Of a stretch of 49,539 nt of DNA, positions 22,040 through 31,080 are shown piece after piece. The notes beneath the pieces are model-generated. The model saw nothing but the letters and a program-made list of their open reading frames with translations, was not told the DNA's origin and did not search any database. A program made the translations under genes and the position numbers. Every line of letters starts with the position of its first letter. The first letter of the stretch is position 1. The DNA is taken from NCBI RefSeq assembly GCF_002300555.2, contig NZ_NTHN02000041.1:1-49539 (forward strand), given 5' to 3'. This stretch comes from Alloyangia mangrovi. GTDB taxonomy: Bacteria > Pseudomonadota > Alphaproteobacteria > Rhodobacterales > Rhodobacteraceae.

Positions 22040-22228
22040 CGGGGTTGTTATTTTTTGTTAGTTTATTCGTTACGGTCTGGGAAGTACTTTCCCAAGCATC
22101 TGATATTCAATGGCAAAAATGCATCGTTGCGAGCTGCTCCGACTCTGAACCCACGTTCGCCCGACTCTGAACCCACGGCGAAGCGACTCCGATCCCCCGA
22201 AGTCGGGCTGGACGGGGACTGTGGATAA
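22040..22228 (+). other. Putative replication origin: AT-rich stretch, three 22-bp-spaced iterons, DnaA box
   Basis: An AT-rich stretch (about 22046-22073) is followed by a direct repeat CGACTCTGAACCCACG at 22140-22155 and again at 22162-22177. A third degenerate copy, CGACTCCGATCCCCCG, lies at 22184-22199 (13 of 16 bases). The spacing is exactly 22 bp, about two helical turns. TGTGGATAA at 22220-22228 is the reverse complement of the consensus DnaA box TTATCCACA. This arrangement immediately upstream of repA is the usual architecture of an iteron-type plasmid origin. Confidence 0.72.
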
Positions 22229-22316
22229 AACTAGGCTGAGCGTCACTGAAACCCCGAAAGCGGGCGGGCGCAGATCCGCCGCGAAAAACCGGGGGCAGGG
22301 CAGGCAGGACGAGACG

Positions 22317-23352
22317 ATGAGCGCAGCGACACAGCCGCCCGGGCAGGGGGCGGGACACTCCGACAGCGGGCTGCTGCCTGACCGTCATCCGACCGCCGAC
22401 TTCTTCGTCTGCGACATCTTCGATGCCGCGCCCAAGGATGATCTCGGCTCGATGGAGCACCCGATATTCTCGCTCTCGACCCGGCCCGACCGGCGGCTGC
22501 TGAGCTACGAGCACAACGGCACGCAGATCGACGTCATCCCCTCGGTCAAGGGCCGCGCCACGATCCACGACAAAGATATCCTGATCTACTGCGTCAGCCA
22601 GCTGATGGCGGCGCTGAACGCCGGCCGCGAGGTCTCGCGCACGCTACAGCTCAAGGCGCATGACCTGCTGGTCGCCACCAACCGCGACACCTCGGGCGAC
22701 GGCTACACCCGGCTCAAGGACGCCTTCGAGCGGCTCGCCGGCACCCGCATCACCACCAACATGACCACCGGCGGCCTCGAGACCACCCGCGGCTTCGGCC
22801 TCATCGAAAGCTGGGAGATCGTCCGCCGCTCGCGCGGCGGGCGGATGATCTCGGTGACCGTGACCCTCTCGGAATGGCTGTTCCGCGCGGTGCTGGCAAA
22901 ATCGGTGCTGACCCTCAGCCGCGACTACTTCCGCCTGCGCAAGCCGCTCGAGCGGCGCCTCTACGAGCTGGCGCGCAAGCATTGCGGCAAGCAGGCGAGC
23001 TGGCAGGTCTCGGTTGGCACGCTGCACAAGAAGTCCGGCTCCGCGGCGCCGCTGCGGGTGTTCCGCGCCGCGCTGCGCAAGATGATCGCCGAGGCGACGC
23101 TGCCGGACTACGCGCTGCGCGAGCTGCCGGGCGATCTCATCGTCATCGAGCGCCTGCGCGCCACCCGCGGCGACCACTACCACCGGACCGCATCTGTCGG
23201 ACGATGCCTTCGAGGCCGCCCGCGCGCTGCGCCCCGGCGCCGACGTCCACGCCCTTGCCGCCCGCTGGCGGGGCTGGTGGGAGGAGACCGGCCGGCCGCG
23301 CCTCGGCAATGCCGACGCCGCCTTCCTCGGCTGGGTGAAGGCGCAACGGTGA
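22317..23352 (+). CDS. repA: Plasmid replication initiator, RPA family (frameshift in sequence)
   Basis: This protein initiates plasmid replication, probably by binding the iterons just upstream. The intended length is about 344 residues. I chose the ATG at 22317; an in-frame start at 22221 would overlap the DnaA box. Segments typical of replication initiator protein A (RPA) in Rhodobacterales and Rhizobiales are FFVCDIFDAAPKDDLGSMEH, IPSVKGRATIHDKDILIY and LKAHDLLVATNRDTSGDGYT. LKDAFERLAGTRITTN and RRLYELARKHCG follow. The frame breaks near 23190; skipping one base continues as HLSDDAFEAARALRPGADV to the stop at 23350-23352. It is divergent from parAB, as usual for this plasmid class, and its stop is 10 bp before the next gene. 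Confidence 0.88.
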
Positions 23353-23362
23353 AGGTGAAGAG

Positions 23363-24193
23363 ATGCTGACCTTCGACAGAATTGTTTCGCTGCGAAACAA
23401 GGCCGGACGGCTGCTCGGCCGGGGCAGGGGGGCGCCGCGCCCGCCGCAGCCGATCCGCGAGCGGGTGGTGCTGTTCCACTTCCCGAAGACCGGCGGCACC
23501 TCGCTGCACCGCTTCCTGCTGCCGCATTTTCCGCGCGAGACGATCTGCCCCGAGCGGCTGCGCAACCTCGACCGGTTCGACGCGGAGCAGCTCGCGGGCT
23601 ATCGCTATGTCTCCGCCCACATGGATTACGAGCGGTTCCAGCTCATCCCCGGTCCGCATTGCGCGATCACCGTGCTGCGCGAGCCCAAGGCGCGGGTCCT
23701 GTCGCTCTACTATTTCTGGCGGGCGCATTCCTGGCGGGTGATCGAGGAACGCAAGTTGAAGGGGCCGCGGCTGGCCAAGGACCTGGGGCTGCTGGAGTTC
23801 CTGCGCCATCGCACCGAGGGCTTGCCCTCGGACACTGACAACTACTACGCCCGCAGCCTGATCGGCCGGCATTGGGTCGGCCCGCGCGGCGAGATGCGGC
23901 TGAGCGACGAGGAGGCGCTGCCCCTGGCCCTGGAGCGGCTCGGGGAGTTCGACATCGTCGGCTTCACCGAGGACATGCCGGCTCTGTTCCGCCAGGTGAC
24001 CTCGCGGCTCGGGATCGCCATGCCCAGGGAGATGCCCTGGGCGCTGTCGTCGCAGGAGCGCGCCCGCCATCCGGACATGGAAGAGGTCGACCGCGAGGAG
24101 ATCACCCCGGAGATCGACGCCGAGCTCGACCACCTGACGCGGCTCGACCGGGTGATCTACGAAGAGGCCAGGCGGCGGTTCGGGCGCCACTAG
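23363..24193 (+). CDS. Sulfotransferase family 2 protein
   Basis: The protein has 276 residues and starts at the ATG at 23363 (GAAGGTGAAG upstream). VVLFHFPKTGGTSLHRFLL contains the 5'-phosphosulfate loop (PKTGGTS, residues 41-47). TVLREPKARVLSLYYFWR is the 3'-phosphate binding helix. These are hallmarks of Sulfotransfer_2 enzymes that use PAPS to sulfate carbohydrates. It lies 10 bp after repA and would be co-transcribed with it. Its codons 7-13 coincide with a 19-bp parS-like palindrome, so the N-terminal residues IVSLRNK may be dictated by the DNA site. With the other sulfotransferase and cysD/cysNC it supports glycan sulfation as a plasmid function. Confidence 0.85.
   Translation: MLTFDRIVSLRNKAGRLLGRGRGAPRPPQPIRERVVLFHFPKTGGTSLHRFLLPHFPRETICPERLRNLDRFDAEQLAGYRYVSAHMDYERFQLIPGPHCAITVLREPKARVLSLYYFWRAHSWRVIEERKLKGPRLAKDLGLLEFLRHRTEGLPSDTDNYYARSLIGRHWVGPRGEMRLSDEEALPLALERLGEFDIVGFTEDMPALFRQVTSRLGIAMPREMPWALSSQERARHPDMEEVDREEITPEIDAELDHLTRLDRVIYEEARRRFGRH
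23382..23400. promoter_or_regulatory. parS-like palindrome 3, inside the sulfotransferase gene
   Basis: TTGTTTCGCTGCGAAACAA is a perfect 9-bp inverted repeat around T. It is the same element as at 19293 and 20475, with the central base changed and one extra matching pair. It sits within the first 13 codons of the sulfotransferase gene downstream of repA. Confidence 0.65.
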
Positions 24194-24378
24194 CCTAGGT
24201 GGCAGAGGTCACAAAGGTCTGCCTTTCGTGGGCCGCGCGCCGCTCGCTAGGCCCGCCAAGCTGCCGTTCGCGCAGGGCGCGGCGAACGACCCTTCCGAGC
24301 CCATTTTGCATTTTGCTGCAAGGCGTTTGGAGGTCTGCTATCGGGTGCTCACCGAGGATATTTGTGTAGGACTCGCCT

Positions 24379-24822
24379 ATGAGCATTCGTATCGCCCTGT
24401 CCAGCGACCATGCTGCTATCGAACTTCGTCAGGCAATCGCCCGTCATCTTGCGGACCAAGGTTTTGACGTAGTCGACATCGGGCCGACGGAGCCTGAGAG
24501 CACTGACTATCCGAAACATGGCGAAGCGGCAGCGAGGCTTGTCAAGTCTGACGACTGTCAGCTTGGCATCGTCTTATGTGGCACAGGCCAAGGTATCATG
24601 ATGGCCGCGAACAAAGTGAAGGGTATCCGGTGTGGTGTCTGCGCTGACGTATTTTCGGCCCGTATGATCCGCCAACACAACGATGCCAATATGCTCTCTT
24701 TGGGTGCGCGCGTGGTTGGAGAAGGCTTGGCACTGGAAATAGTCGATGCGTTCATGAACGCGAGCTTCGAAGGTGGTCGACATACGGTGCGAGTTAAAAT
24801 GATCGACGCGCTGGAAAGCTGA
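24379..24822 (+). CDS. rpiB: Ribose-5-phosphate isomerase B / LacA-RpiB family sugar-phosphate isomerase
   Basis: The protein has 147 residues, the full family length. It interconverts ribose 5-phosphate and ribulose 5-phosphate or a related aldose/ketose phosphate pair. IALSSDHAAIELR carries the conserved Asp10-His11, LCGTGQGIMMAANKVKGIR holds the active-site Cys67, and RQHNDANMLSLGAR holds His100. The ATG at 24379 follows AGGA. Base composition is visibly less GC-rich than in the plasmid backbone on both sides, and no other pentose gene is nearby, so it looks acquired. It could serve pentose or nucleotide-sugar metabolism, including isomerisation of other phosphosugars, but the substrate cannot be fixed by sequence. 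Confidence 0.9.
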   Translation: MSIRIALSSDHAAIELRQAIARHLADQGFDVVDIGPTEPESTDYPKHGEAAARLVKSDDCQLGIVLCGTGQGIMMAANKVKGIRCGVCADVFSARMIRQHNDANMLSLGARVVGEGLALEIVDAFMNASFEGGRHTVRVKMIDALES

Positions 24823-24988
24823 ACGCCGCCATTGGCGCAGCCGCAGCAAAAGCCTGCTTTTCCGCACTGTGGACACTCGCGCCAGCGGCAGCGATGGGCC
24901 GCGTCTCCATGGGTAGCCCGGCCAGAGGCAACGCCTCTGACAAAAGGGGCAGAACTATCTGCTGCTTTACACTAGCCCGGGCATGAAA

Positions 24989-25017
24989 AAGGGATCGCGG
25001 CGGGGCCGCGATCCCTT
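24989..25017 (-). terminator. Rho-independent terminator of the CHRD/RTX gene
   Basis: A 12-bp perfect stem (AAGGGATCGCGG and its complement) with a 5-nt loop is followed on the minus strand by a T run (AAAAA on the plus strand at 24986-24990). It lies 31 bp beyond the stop of the minus-strand gene ending at 25048. Confidence 0.85.
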
Positions 25018-25047
25018 GGAGGGGGCAGGGCCGGAGGGCCCGTCGCC

Positions 25048-27006
25048 TCAGACCAGCACCATCCCGGCGTTCAGATCGGCCATCGCCGTGTCGTGCAGCG
25101 TGACCGTGACGTCCTGGTCGATGAACACCAGGTCGTCGCCGACCTCGGTCATCTGGTCCATGGCCGCGCCCGCGCTGCCGTAGCCGAAGGCGCTGAAGTC
25201 GAGCATGTCCCAGCTCTCGAGATCGGTCACATCATGGCTGCTGCCGGCCTCGGCGGCAAAGACGAAGCGGTCCGAAAGCAGCCCGCCCGAGAGCGTGTTC
25301 GCCCCGCCATCGCCCATCAGCACGTCGTCGGTGCCCTGCTCCATCACCCAGTCGGTGATGTCATCGGCCATCGACTTGCGGAACTCGGGGCTTTCGGAGA
25401 AGCCGAGCAGCACCTCGGCCCGGCTCATGCCGCCGTCGAGACGGGCGGTCCAATTGGCCAGCCCCCGGGCGTCGGCGCCGCGGTCGAGCACGTTCATGTA
25501 GAGCGCGTCCACATAGGCCTCGTTGCCCAGCCCGCCGTAGTCGCGGGCGAACTCGGCACTGCCGGTGAAGCCCGCGGCGACCTGCCCGAGCGAGAGCTCG
25601 CCGGTCTCCAGCCGCTCGGTCCAGTTGTAGAAGCCCCCCGCGTCGGGCGCGCGGTCGAAGGCGGCCTGGTAGAGCCGGATGACCTGGCCGCTTTCCACCT
25701 CGGCGCTGCCCGTGGTGGCGAAATCGCCGTAGATCATGTCATCGCCGCCGCCGCCGCCGATATTGTCCGCCCCCTGGTCGCCGTAGAGCGTGTCATCCCC
25801 GCCCGCGCCGCGCAGGATGTCGTTGCCCATGCCGCCCGAGGCCCAGTCGGCCATCATGCCGGTCGAGGCATTGGCCAGGCCCTGGTCGCCGTCGGCCCAG
25901 CTGCCGGTGTGGATCTCGTCGTTGCCGGCGCCACCGTAGATCGTGTCGGAGCCGTCGGCGGAGGCATCGAAGGTCAGTCCAAGCGCGTCGGCGACGCGGC
26001 TGTCGTCATCCCCGGTGAGGATGTCGTCCCCGGCGCGGCCGCGGATCACGTCATTGCCCGCGCCCCCGGCGAGGCCGTTGTCGTAATCCGACAGCATCAG
26101 GCTGCCCGCGGCGCCGCCATCGGCGGCATCGGCCAAGTTGTCGTCCTCCTCCGAGGCGTCAACGAGGTCCTCCCCCGCGCCGCCATGCAGCACGTCGCGG
26201 CCCGAGCCGCCGGAGATCGTGTCATTGTCGGCGCCGGCGGCGATGCTGTCATTCCCGCCGCGGGCGTCGATGAAGTCATCGCCGGGGCCGGCGTTGAAAC
26301 TGTCGTCGCCCTCGGTCAGGGTGACCCGTCCCGAAGCCATGGCGCGCTGCGCGGCGAAGAGGGCCATGGCCTCCTCAAAGCTGGCGCTCTCGATGTCGCC
26401 GGCGGCGGCGGGCAGGATGCCGGTATAGCCGTTGCTGCCGCCGTCGACCTCGCCGCCGGTGCCTTCGCCGATGCCGTCAGGCACCTGCACCCCGTGCAGC
26501 ACGATCTCGCGCAGGGTCAGCGGCATGAGATCCTCGGCGGTGTAATCGGTCATCGACACCGGGCTGAAGAAATTGCTGTCATCGCCCAGCTCGTAGCTCT
26601 GGACGAAGGCCAGCATGCCGGTGCTGTCGGCCATGGGCATGGCGCCGTCCGCGGCCGAGACCAGCGGCAGCAGCACGTCGCCATATTGGCCGAGCCCCTC
26701 GAGCACCTCGACCATGCCGTCGGCGTCGGCGTCATCGGCGAGCGTGGGGGCGGTCGAGTCGATCGGGTTGCCCGCGTCGTCGAAGAGCCCGTGGATATGC
26801 TGCGCATGGGTCTGCGACGGGGTCATCCCGCTGGCCGCTATGGCCACGTTGAGATAAGCGCTGCCATCCTCCTCGGTGGTCATCGCAAGGACCGCGGTGG
26901 CCTTGACGCCGGAGCTGTTCAGGGCGGTGAAATCGACGGTCCAGAAGGCATCAGCCTGGGACAGGAAGGTCTCGAAAGACCGGTAGGAAGACGCAAGGTG
27001 GGCCAT
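25048..27006 (-). CDS. Secreted CHRD-like/RTX/DUF4214 protein
   Basis: The protein has 652 residues and starts at the ATG at 27004-27006 behind AGAGGAG. The N-terminal ~170 residues resemble a CHRD-type domain (DFTALNSSGVKATAVLAM, SQTHAQHIHGLFDDAGNP). Residues ~230-440 are RTX calcium-binding repeats (GPGDDFIDARGGNDSI, GGSGRDVLHGGAGEDLVD and others). One DUF4214 unit follows (VIRLYQAAFDRAPDAGGFYN, YMNVLDRGADARGLANWTAR), then an RTX-like turn (GDGGANTLSGGLLSDRFVFA) and the C-terminal domain with SWDMLDFSAFGYGSA that is shared with the two proteins at 6.6-11.7 kb. There is no N-terminal signal peptide, so type I secretion is likely. It is monocistronic, with a strong terminator. Confidence 0.8.
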   Translation of the reverse strand: MAHLASSYRSFETFLSQADAFWTVDFTALNSSGVKATAVLAMTTEEDGSAYLNVAIAASGMTPSQTHAQHIHGLFDDAGNPIDSTAPTLADDADADGMVEVLEGLGQYGDVLLPLVSAADGAMPMADSTGMLAFVQSYELGDDSNFFSPVSMTDYTAEDLMPLTLREIVLHGVQVPDGIGEGTGGEVDGGSNGYTGILPAAAGDIESASFEEAMALFAAQRAMASGRVTLTEGDDSFNAGPGDDFIDARGGNDSIAAGADNDTISGGSGRDVLHGGAGEDLVDASEEDDNLADAADGGAAGSLMLSDYDNGLAGGAGNDVIRGRAGDDILTGDDDSRVADALGLTFDASADGSDTIYGGAGNDEIHTGSWADGDQGLANASTGMMADWASGGMGNDILRGAGGDDTLYGDQGADNIGGGGGDDMIYGDFATTGSAEVESGQVIRLYQAAFDRAPDAGGFYNWTERLETGELSLGQVAAGFTGSAEFARDYGGLGNEAYVDALYMNVLDRGADARGLANWTARLDGGMSRAEVLLGFSESPEFRKSMADDITDWVMEQGTDDVLMGDGGANTLSGGLLSDRFVFAAEAGSSHDVTDLESWDMLDFSAFGYGSAGAAMDQMTEVGDDLVFIDQDVTVTLHDTAMADLNAGMVLV

Positions 27007-27750
27007 TGGTGATCTCCTCTCTCATCAGTGGTCGCACCGGAGGAGACACGGGGGGGGCGGTCGGGAAAGTTTCCCTCGGCCCATGCACAGAGACGTGAAC
27101 GCGCCGAGAGCAGGGCCCGGCAGGGGAGGAGGGGGAGGCCTTGAGACGAGACGCGGGGCGTCGGTGGTCTGAACGGATTTACAGCACCAGCCGGCTCGGC
27201 CCCGACATGTCGATCCCGGGAAATGGCTGCGCTTGTCGCGGTAGTGAGCGGAGACCGCCTGCACGAAGCTTAGCTCGCCAGTGCGTCAGAGCGGCCCCGA
27301 AGTCTGCACCATTGGCTTGGTACAGCCTGAGGTATGACCGTTTGTAGCTGCTCATTGCGCCGCACGATTGGCAGCAACGTACTGGGGTGGAGTTTTCTTG
27401 CCTTCTTTTCGCTAAGAACTTGAAACCAAGCTCCTTCTGATGTTTGAGGAAGGTGTTTGCGCCGCCGCTTCGCAGAAAGAGAAATCTGTGTCGGCAAAGG
27501 TCAACTCGTGCGCGGGCTCGATGAATTTTTCTACAAGGAACGTCGATTCACGCATAGTTGCCACAAATCAAAGTTCTGGTTGGTGTAGATAACGGGTGGG
27601 TCTGGTAGGTTGGCGCTGACAAATAGTCCGATAACGGACGCTAATCATCCCTGTTGCCTTGAGTGAAGGTTGAAATGTAAAAATGATCGCGCTGAATTTC
27701 CCAAAGTACCCACAACACCTGTAAAATTTAGAACTTTCAGGAGACTAGAT
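27007..27750. other. Gene-free stretch between the RTX gene and the acyltransferase
   Basis: No convincing coding sequence is present; the short open frames have no recognisable domains. The first 300 bases are GC-rich like the backbone. From about 27340 the composition becomes more AT-rich and stays so through the acyltransferase, which may mark the edge of an acquired segment. I see no clear mobile-element end. Confidence 0.5.
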
Positions 27751-28855
27751 GTGAGTGAAGCTTCGTATGTGATCGGAAAAGCTCCTAGTGAGCTATCTGT
27801 GGGTGGAATTAATTCCAGAAATCTGGGGCGCCTTCAGTACTTTGATTACTTTAGAGGGGTAACAATATTATTTGTTGTCGCTGGACACTGTTACAATAAT
27901 TGGCGTCCCGCCGGATTTCTTGAGGTTTCGGTGGCTAACTTCATAACTGGCGCAACGGCCATTTTTGTATTTATATCTGGCTTCTTCTTTCACTTCGCGT
28001 TTTATAAAAGATTTAACTACAGAAATTTCATGTATGCGAAATTCAGAAATGTTGCGCTTCCATATCTTGTCTTGACAACTGTTAGTGCGGCGGGGTTTAT
28101 TTTTGCGTACGGAGAAATTCCGTTCCCGATAGTTTTTTCTGAAGATCAATTTTTAAATAATGCGATATCTTATGTTGCGAATGTTTTTACGGGTCGTAGC
28201 TGGACGGCGTACTGGTATGTACCTTTCATAATGCTGGTTTTTGCAATGTCTCCACTATTTATTTGGTTCATTAGCTTGAGGCTGTCGATAAAGCTGGCTC
28301 TAACGGCCTTCTGCCTCCTTATGGCTCTTTTCGTTCATAGGCCGACGTTGAACCTAAATCCAGCCCACAGTGTTCTATACTTGATGGGCTTCTATATGAT
28401 TGGTATTTTGTTTAGTGAATATCGAATTTCCTTGGAGGAATTTCTAAAGAGCACGACTATATTTTGGTGTGTTATTGCTGTGGTGTGTGCGGCTTTGACG
28501 GCGTACCTCGGGCAGATTGGCAATTCTCACAAGATGACGCCTTGGGCTTGGCAAGGGATCGATCTCATGGTCCCCTTGAAGCTTGTATCTATTCCAGCGA
28601 TGCTTGGCTTATTCCTGAATATAGAGAGGTTCAGCATACCTGTGCTGCGTTTTTTTTGCTGAAATAAGCTTTGGGCTTTTCTTCATTCATACGCTGGTTC
28701 TTTCGGCAGTGAAGTCTATGTATTTCGAGAGGATGGAGCATGGTTTCTGGGGAGCTGCGCTCATCTTCATTCTCGTGCTCTTGATATCTACATTGCTCAT
28801 TTCAATATTGCGAAAGCTACTTGGGCGCCGTTCCAGATACCTGATTGGTTGCTAA
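27751..28855 (+). CDS. Acyltransferase family 3 membrane protein (frameshift in sequence)
   Basis: This multi-pass inner-membrane O-acyltransferase probably acetylates a polysaccharide or its lipid-linked precursor. The intended length is about 367 residues from the GTG at 27751, chosen because AGGAG sits 7 bases upstream; an earlier TTG at 27670 is open but has no ribosome site. RLQYFDYFRGVTILFVVAGH contains the family's catalytic R-x10-H pattern. About ten hydrophobic helices follow. The T8 run at 28650-28657 causes an early stop; one T fewer continues as AEISFGLFFIHTLVLSAVKS, the typical C-terminal acyltransferase-3 helix, to TAA at 28853-28855. Composition is AT-rich compared with the backbone, which suggests transfer. 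Confidence 0.82.
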
Positions 28856-29066
28856 CGAGAGAGTTCCTCTGGCTCCGCGTGCCGTTGGCGCTAGAATTGT
28901 TCCAGAACTCGGCTGCGATCAGCAGGATCGCCAAACGCTTTGGTGAAGGCTGCGCAATCGACCTGGGAAACTCGATTCTTTGAGAAGGTGATGGTCTTCA
29001 CTACAATATGGTTGCACGTGCTGTCTGATGTGTGTGTGTAACTGTACACAGGACCACCCGAAAAAA

Positions 29067-29090
29067 GCCCCGGCGTCTGCACGCCGGGGC
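29067..29090 (-). terminator. Rho-independent terminator of cysNC
   Basis: The stem GCCCCGGCGT (29067-29076) pairs with ACGCCGGGGC (29081-29090) across a CTGC loop. AAAAAA at 29061-29066 gives a T6 tail on the minus strand. It lies 24 bp beyond the cysNC stop. Confidence 0.88.
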
Positions 29091-29114
29091 CGGTGTTTGT
29101 CGAAAGCCTCTCCC

Positions 29115-31022
29115 TTACGGGATCAGCCGCGCGATGATCAGGTCCGCGGCTTCCTCGGGCGTCATTTCGGTGGTGTCGATGCGCAGCTCGGGGGCCTCGG
29201 GGTGCTCGTAGGGGCTGTCGATGCCGGTGAAGTTCTTCAGCTGGCCCGAGCGGGCCTTGGCGTAGAGCCCCTTCACGTCGCGGCTCTCGGCCACTTCCAG
29301 CGGCGTGTCGACGAAGACCTCGACGAATTCGCCCGGCTGCATCATGCCGCGCACCATGTCGCGCTCCGAGCGGAACGGCGAGATGAAGGCGGTGATCACG
29401 ATGAGACCGGCGTCGGTCATCAGCTTGGCCACCTCGCCGACGCGGCGGATGTTCTCGACGCGGTCGGCCTCGGTAAAGCCGAGGTCCTTGTTGAGCCCGT
29501 GGCGGACGTTGTCACCATCGAGAAGGAAGGTGTGGCGGTTCATCCGCGCCAGCTTCTTCTCGACGATATTGGCGATGGTCGACTTGCCCGAGCCCGACAG
29601 GCCGGTGAGCCAGAGCACGGCGGGCTTCTGGTGCTTCATCGAGGCGTGGTGCTCGCGGCCGATGTCGGTGGCCTGCCAATGCACGTTCTGCGCCCGGCGC
29701 AGCGCGAAATGCAGCAGGCCGGCGGCGACCGTGTGATTGGTCAGCTTGTCGATCAGGATGAAGCCGCCGAGGTCACGGTTCTCGGCGTAGGGAGCAAAGG
29801 GGATCTCGCGGTCGGTGGTGATGTTGGCGACACCGATGGCGTTGAGATCGAGCGTCTTGCTCGCGAGGTGCTCCTGGGTGTTGACGTTCACCTCGTACTT
29901 CGGCTCGGCGACGGTGGCCGAGACGGTCTGGGTGCCGATCTTCAGCCAGTAGGCGCGGCCCGGCACCAGCTCGTTCTCGTCCATCCAGACCAGCGTGCTC
30001 TCGAACTGGTCGGCGACCTCGAGCGGCGCCTGCGCCGCGACGATCACCTGGCCGCGCGAGCAGTCGATCTCGTCGGCGAGGGTGATGGTCACCGACTCGC
30101 CGGCGACGGCGAGATCCTTGTCGCCGTCGAAGCTGACGATGCGCGCCACACTCGAGGTCTTGCCCGAGGGCAGCACCCGCACCGCGTCGCCCGGGCGCAG
30201 CTGGCCCGAGGCGATCATCCCGGCAAAGCCGCGGAAGTCGAGGTTGGGGCGGTTCACCCATTGCACCTGCATGCGGAACGGGCCGGCCTGGTCGCGGGTG
30301 TCCTCGACCTCGACCTCTTCCAGCAGCGGCAGCAGCGCCGGGCCGTCGTACCAGGGGGTGTTCTCGCTCGGGCCGGTGATGTTGTCACCCTTGAAGCCCG
30401 AGATCGGCATGGCGGTGAAGCTCTCGATGCCGATGCTCTCGGCAAAGGCGCGGTAGTCGGCGACGATGCGCTCGAAGGTCTCCTGCTCGTAGCCGACGAG
30501 GTCCATCTTGTTGACCGCCAGCACCACGTGGCGGATGCCCAGGAGCTTCACCAGGTAGCTGTGGCGGCGGGTCTGGGTCAGCACGCCCTTGCGCGCGTCG
30601 ATCAGGATCACCGCGAGATCGGCGGTCGAGGCGCCGGTCACCATGTTGCGGGTGTACTGCTCGTGGCCCGGGGTGTCGGCGACGATGAACTTGCGCTTCT
30701 CGGTGGCGAAGAAGCGGTAGGCGACGTCGATGGTGATGCCCTGCTCGCGCTCGGCGGCAAGCCCGTCGACGAGCAGCGCGAAGTCGATCTCTTCACCTTG
30801 CGTGCCCGAGCGCTTGGAGTCGGATTCCAGCGCGGCGAGCTGGTCCTCGAAGATCATCTTGCTGTCGTAGAGCAGCCGGCCGATCAGCGTCGACTTGCCG
30901 TCATCGACGGAGCCGCAGGTGATGAAGCGCAGCATGGTCTTGTGCTGGTGCGCCTCGAGATAGGCGTCGATGTCCTCGGCGATCAGCGCGTCGGTCTTGT
31001 AGATGGGGTCCTGGGTGGTCAT
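29115..31022 (-). CDS. cysNC: Bifunctional sulfate adenylyltransferase subunit 1 / APS kinase
   Basis: The protein has 635 residues. The N-terminal GTPase module (CysN) drives ATP sulfurylase activity with CysD. It shows the P-loop GSVDDGKST (37-45), [29 protein letters not shown] and NKMD. The C-terminal APS kinase (CysC, from about residue 462) has the P-loop GLSGSGKS near 474, [15 protein letters not shown] and [12 protein letters not shown]. Together with CysD it turns sulfate into PAPS. The start at 31020-31022 lies 58 bp after the cysD stop, so the two form an operon. Since it makes PAPS rather than only APS and sits beside sulfotransferases, sulfate donation to glycans is a likely role in addition to assimilation. 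Confidence 0.95.
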   Translation of the reverse strand: MTTQDPIYKTDALIAEDIDAYLEAHQHKTMLRFITCGSVDDGKSTLIGRLLYDSKMIFEDQLAALESDSKRSGTQGEEIDFALLVDGLAAEREQGITIDVAYRFFATEKRKFIVADTPGHEQYTRNMVTGASTADLAVILIDARKGVLTQTRRHSYLVKLLGIRHVVLAVNKMDLVGYEQETFERIVADYRAFAESIGIESFTAMPISGFKGDNITGPSENTPWYDGPALLPLLEEVEVEDTRDQAGPFRMQVQWVNRPNLDFRGFAGMIASGQLRPGDAVRVLPSGKTSSVARIVSFDGDKDLAVAGESVTITLADEIDCSRGQVIVAAQAPLEVADQFESTLVWMDENELVPGRAYWLKIGTQTVSATVAEPKYEVNVNTQEHLASKTLDLNAIGVANITTDREIPFAPYAENRDLGGFILIDKLTNHTVAAGLLHFALRRAQNVHWQATDIGREHHASMKHQKPAVLWLTGLSGSGKSTIANIVEKKLARMNRHTFLLDGDNVRHGLNKDLGFTEADRVENIRRVGEVAKLMTDAGLIVITAFISPFRSERDMVRGMMQPGEFVEVFVDTPLEVAESRDVKGLYAKARSGQLKNFTGIDSPYEHPEAPELRIDTTEMTPEEAADLIIARLIP

Positions 31023-31080
31023 GGCGTGTCCCTGAAAACTGGGGCTGGAAGGGGAGGTTGGCGCGGCGCTGTCGCGGCGC

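Noticed and set aside
27270-27497. Minus-strand 75-codon open frame in the gap before the acyltransferase
   Set aside because: No recognisable family and no ribosome site. It might be transposase debris, but I cannot support that.
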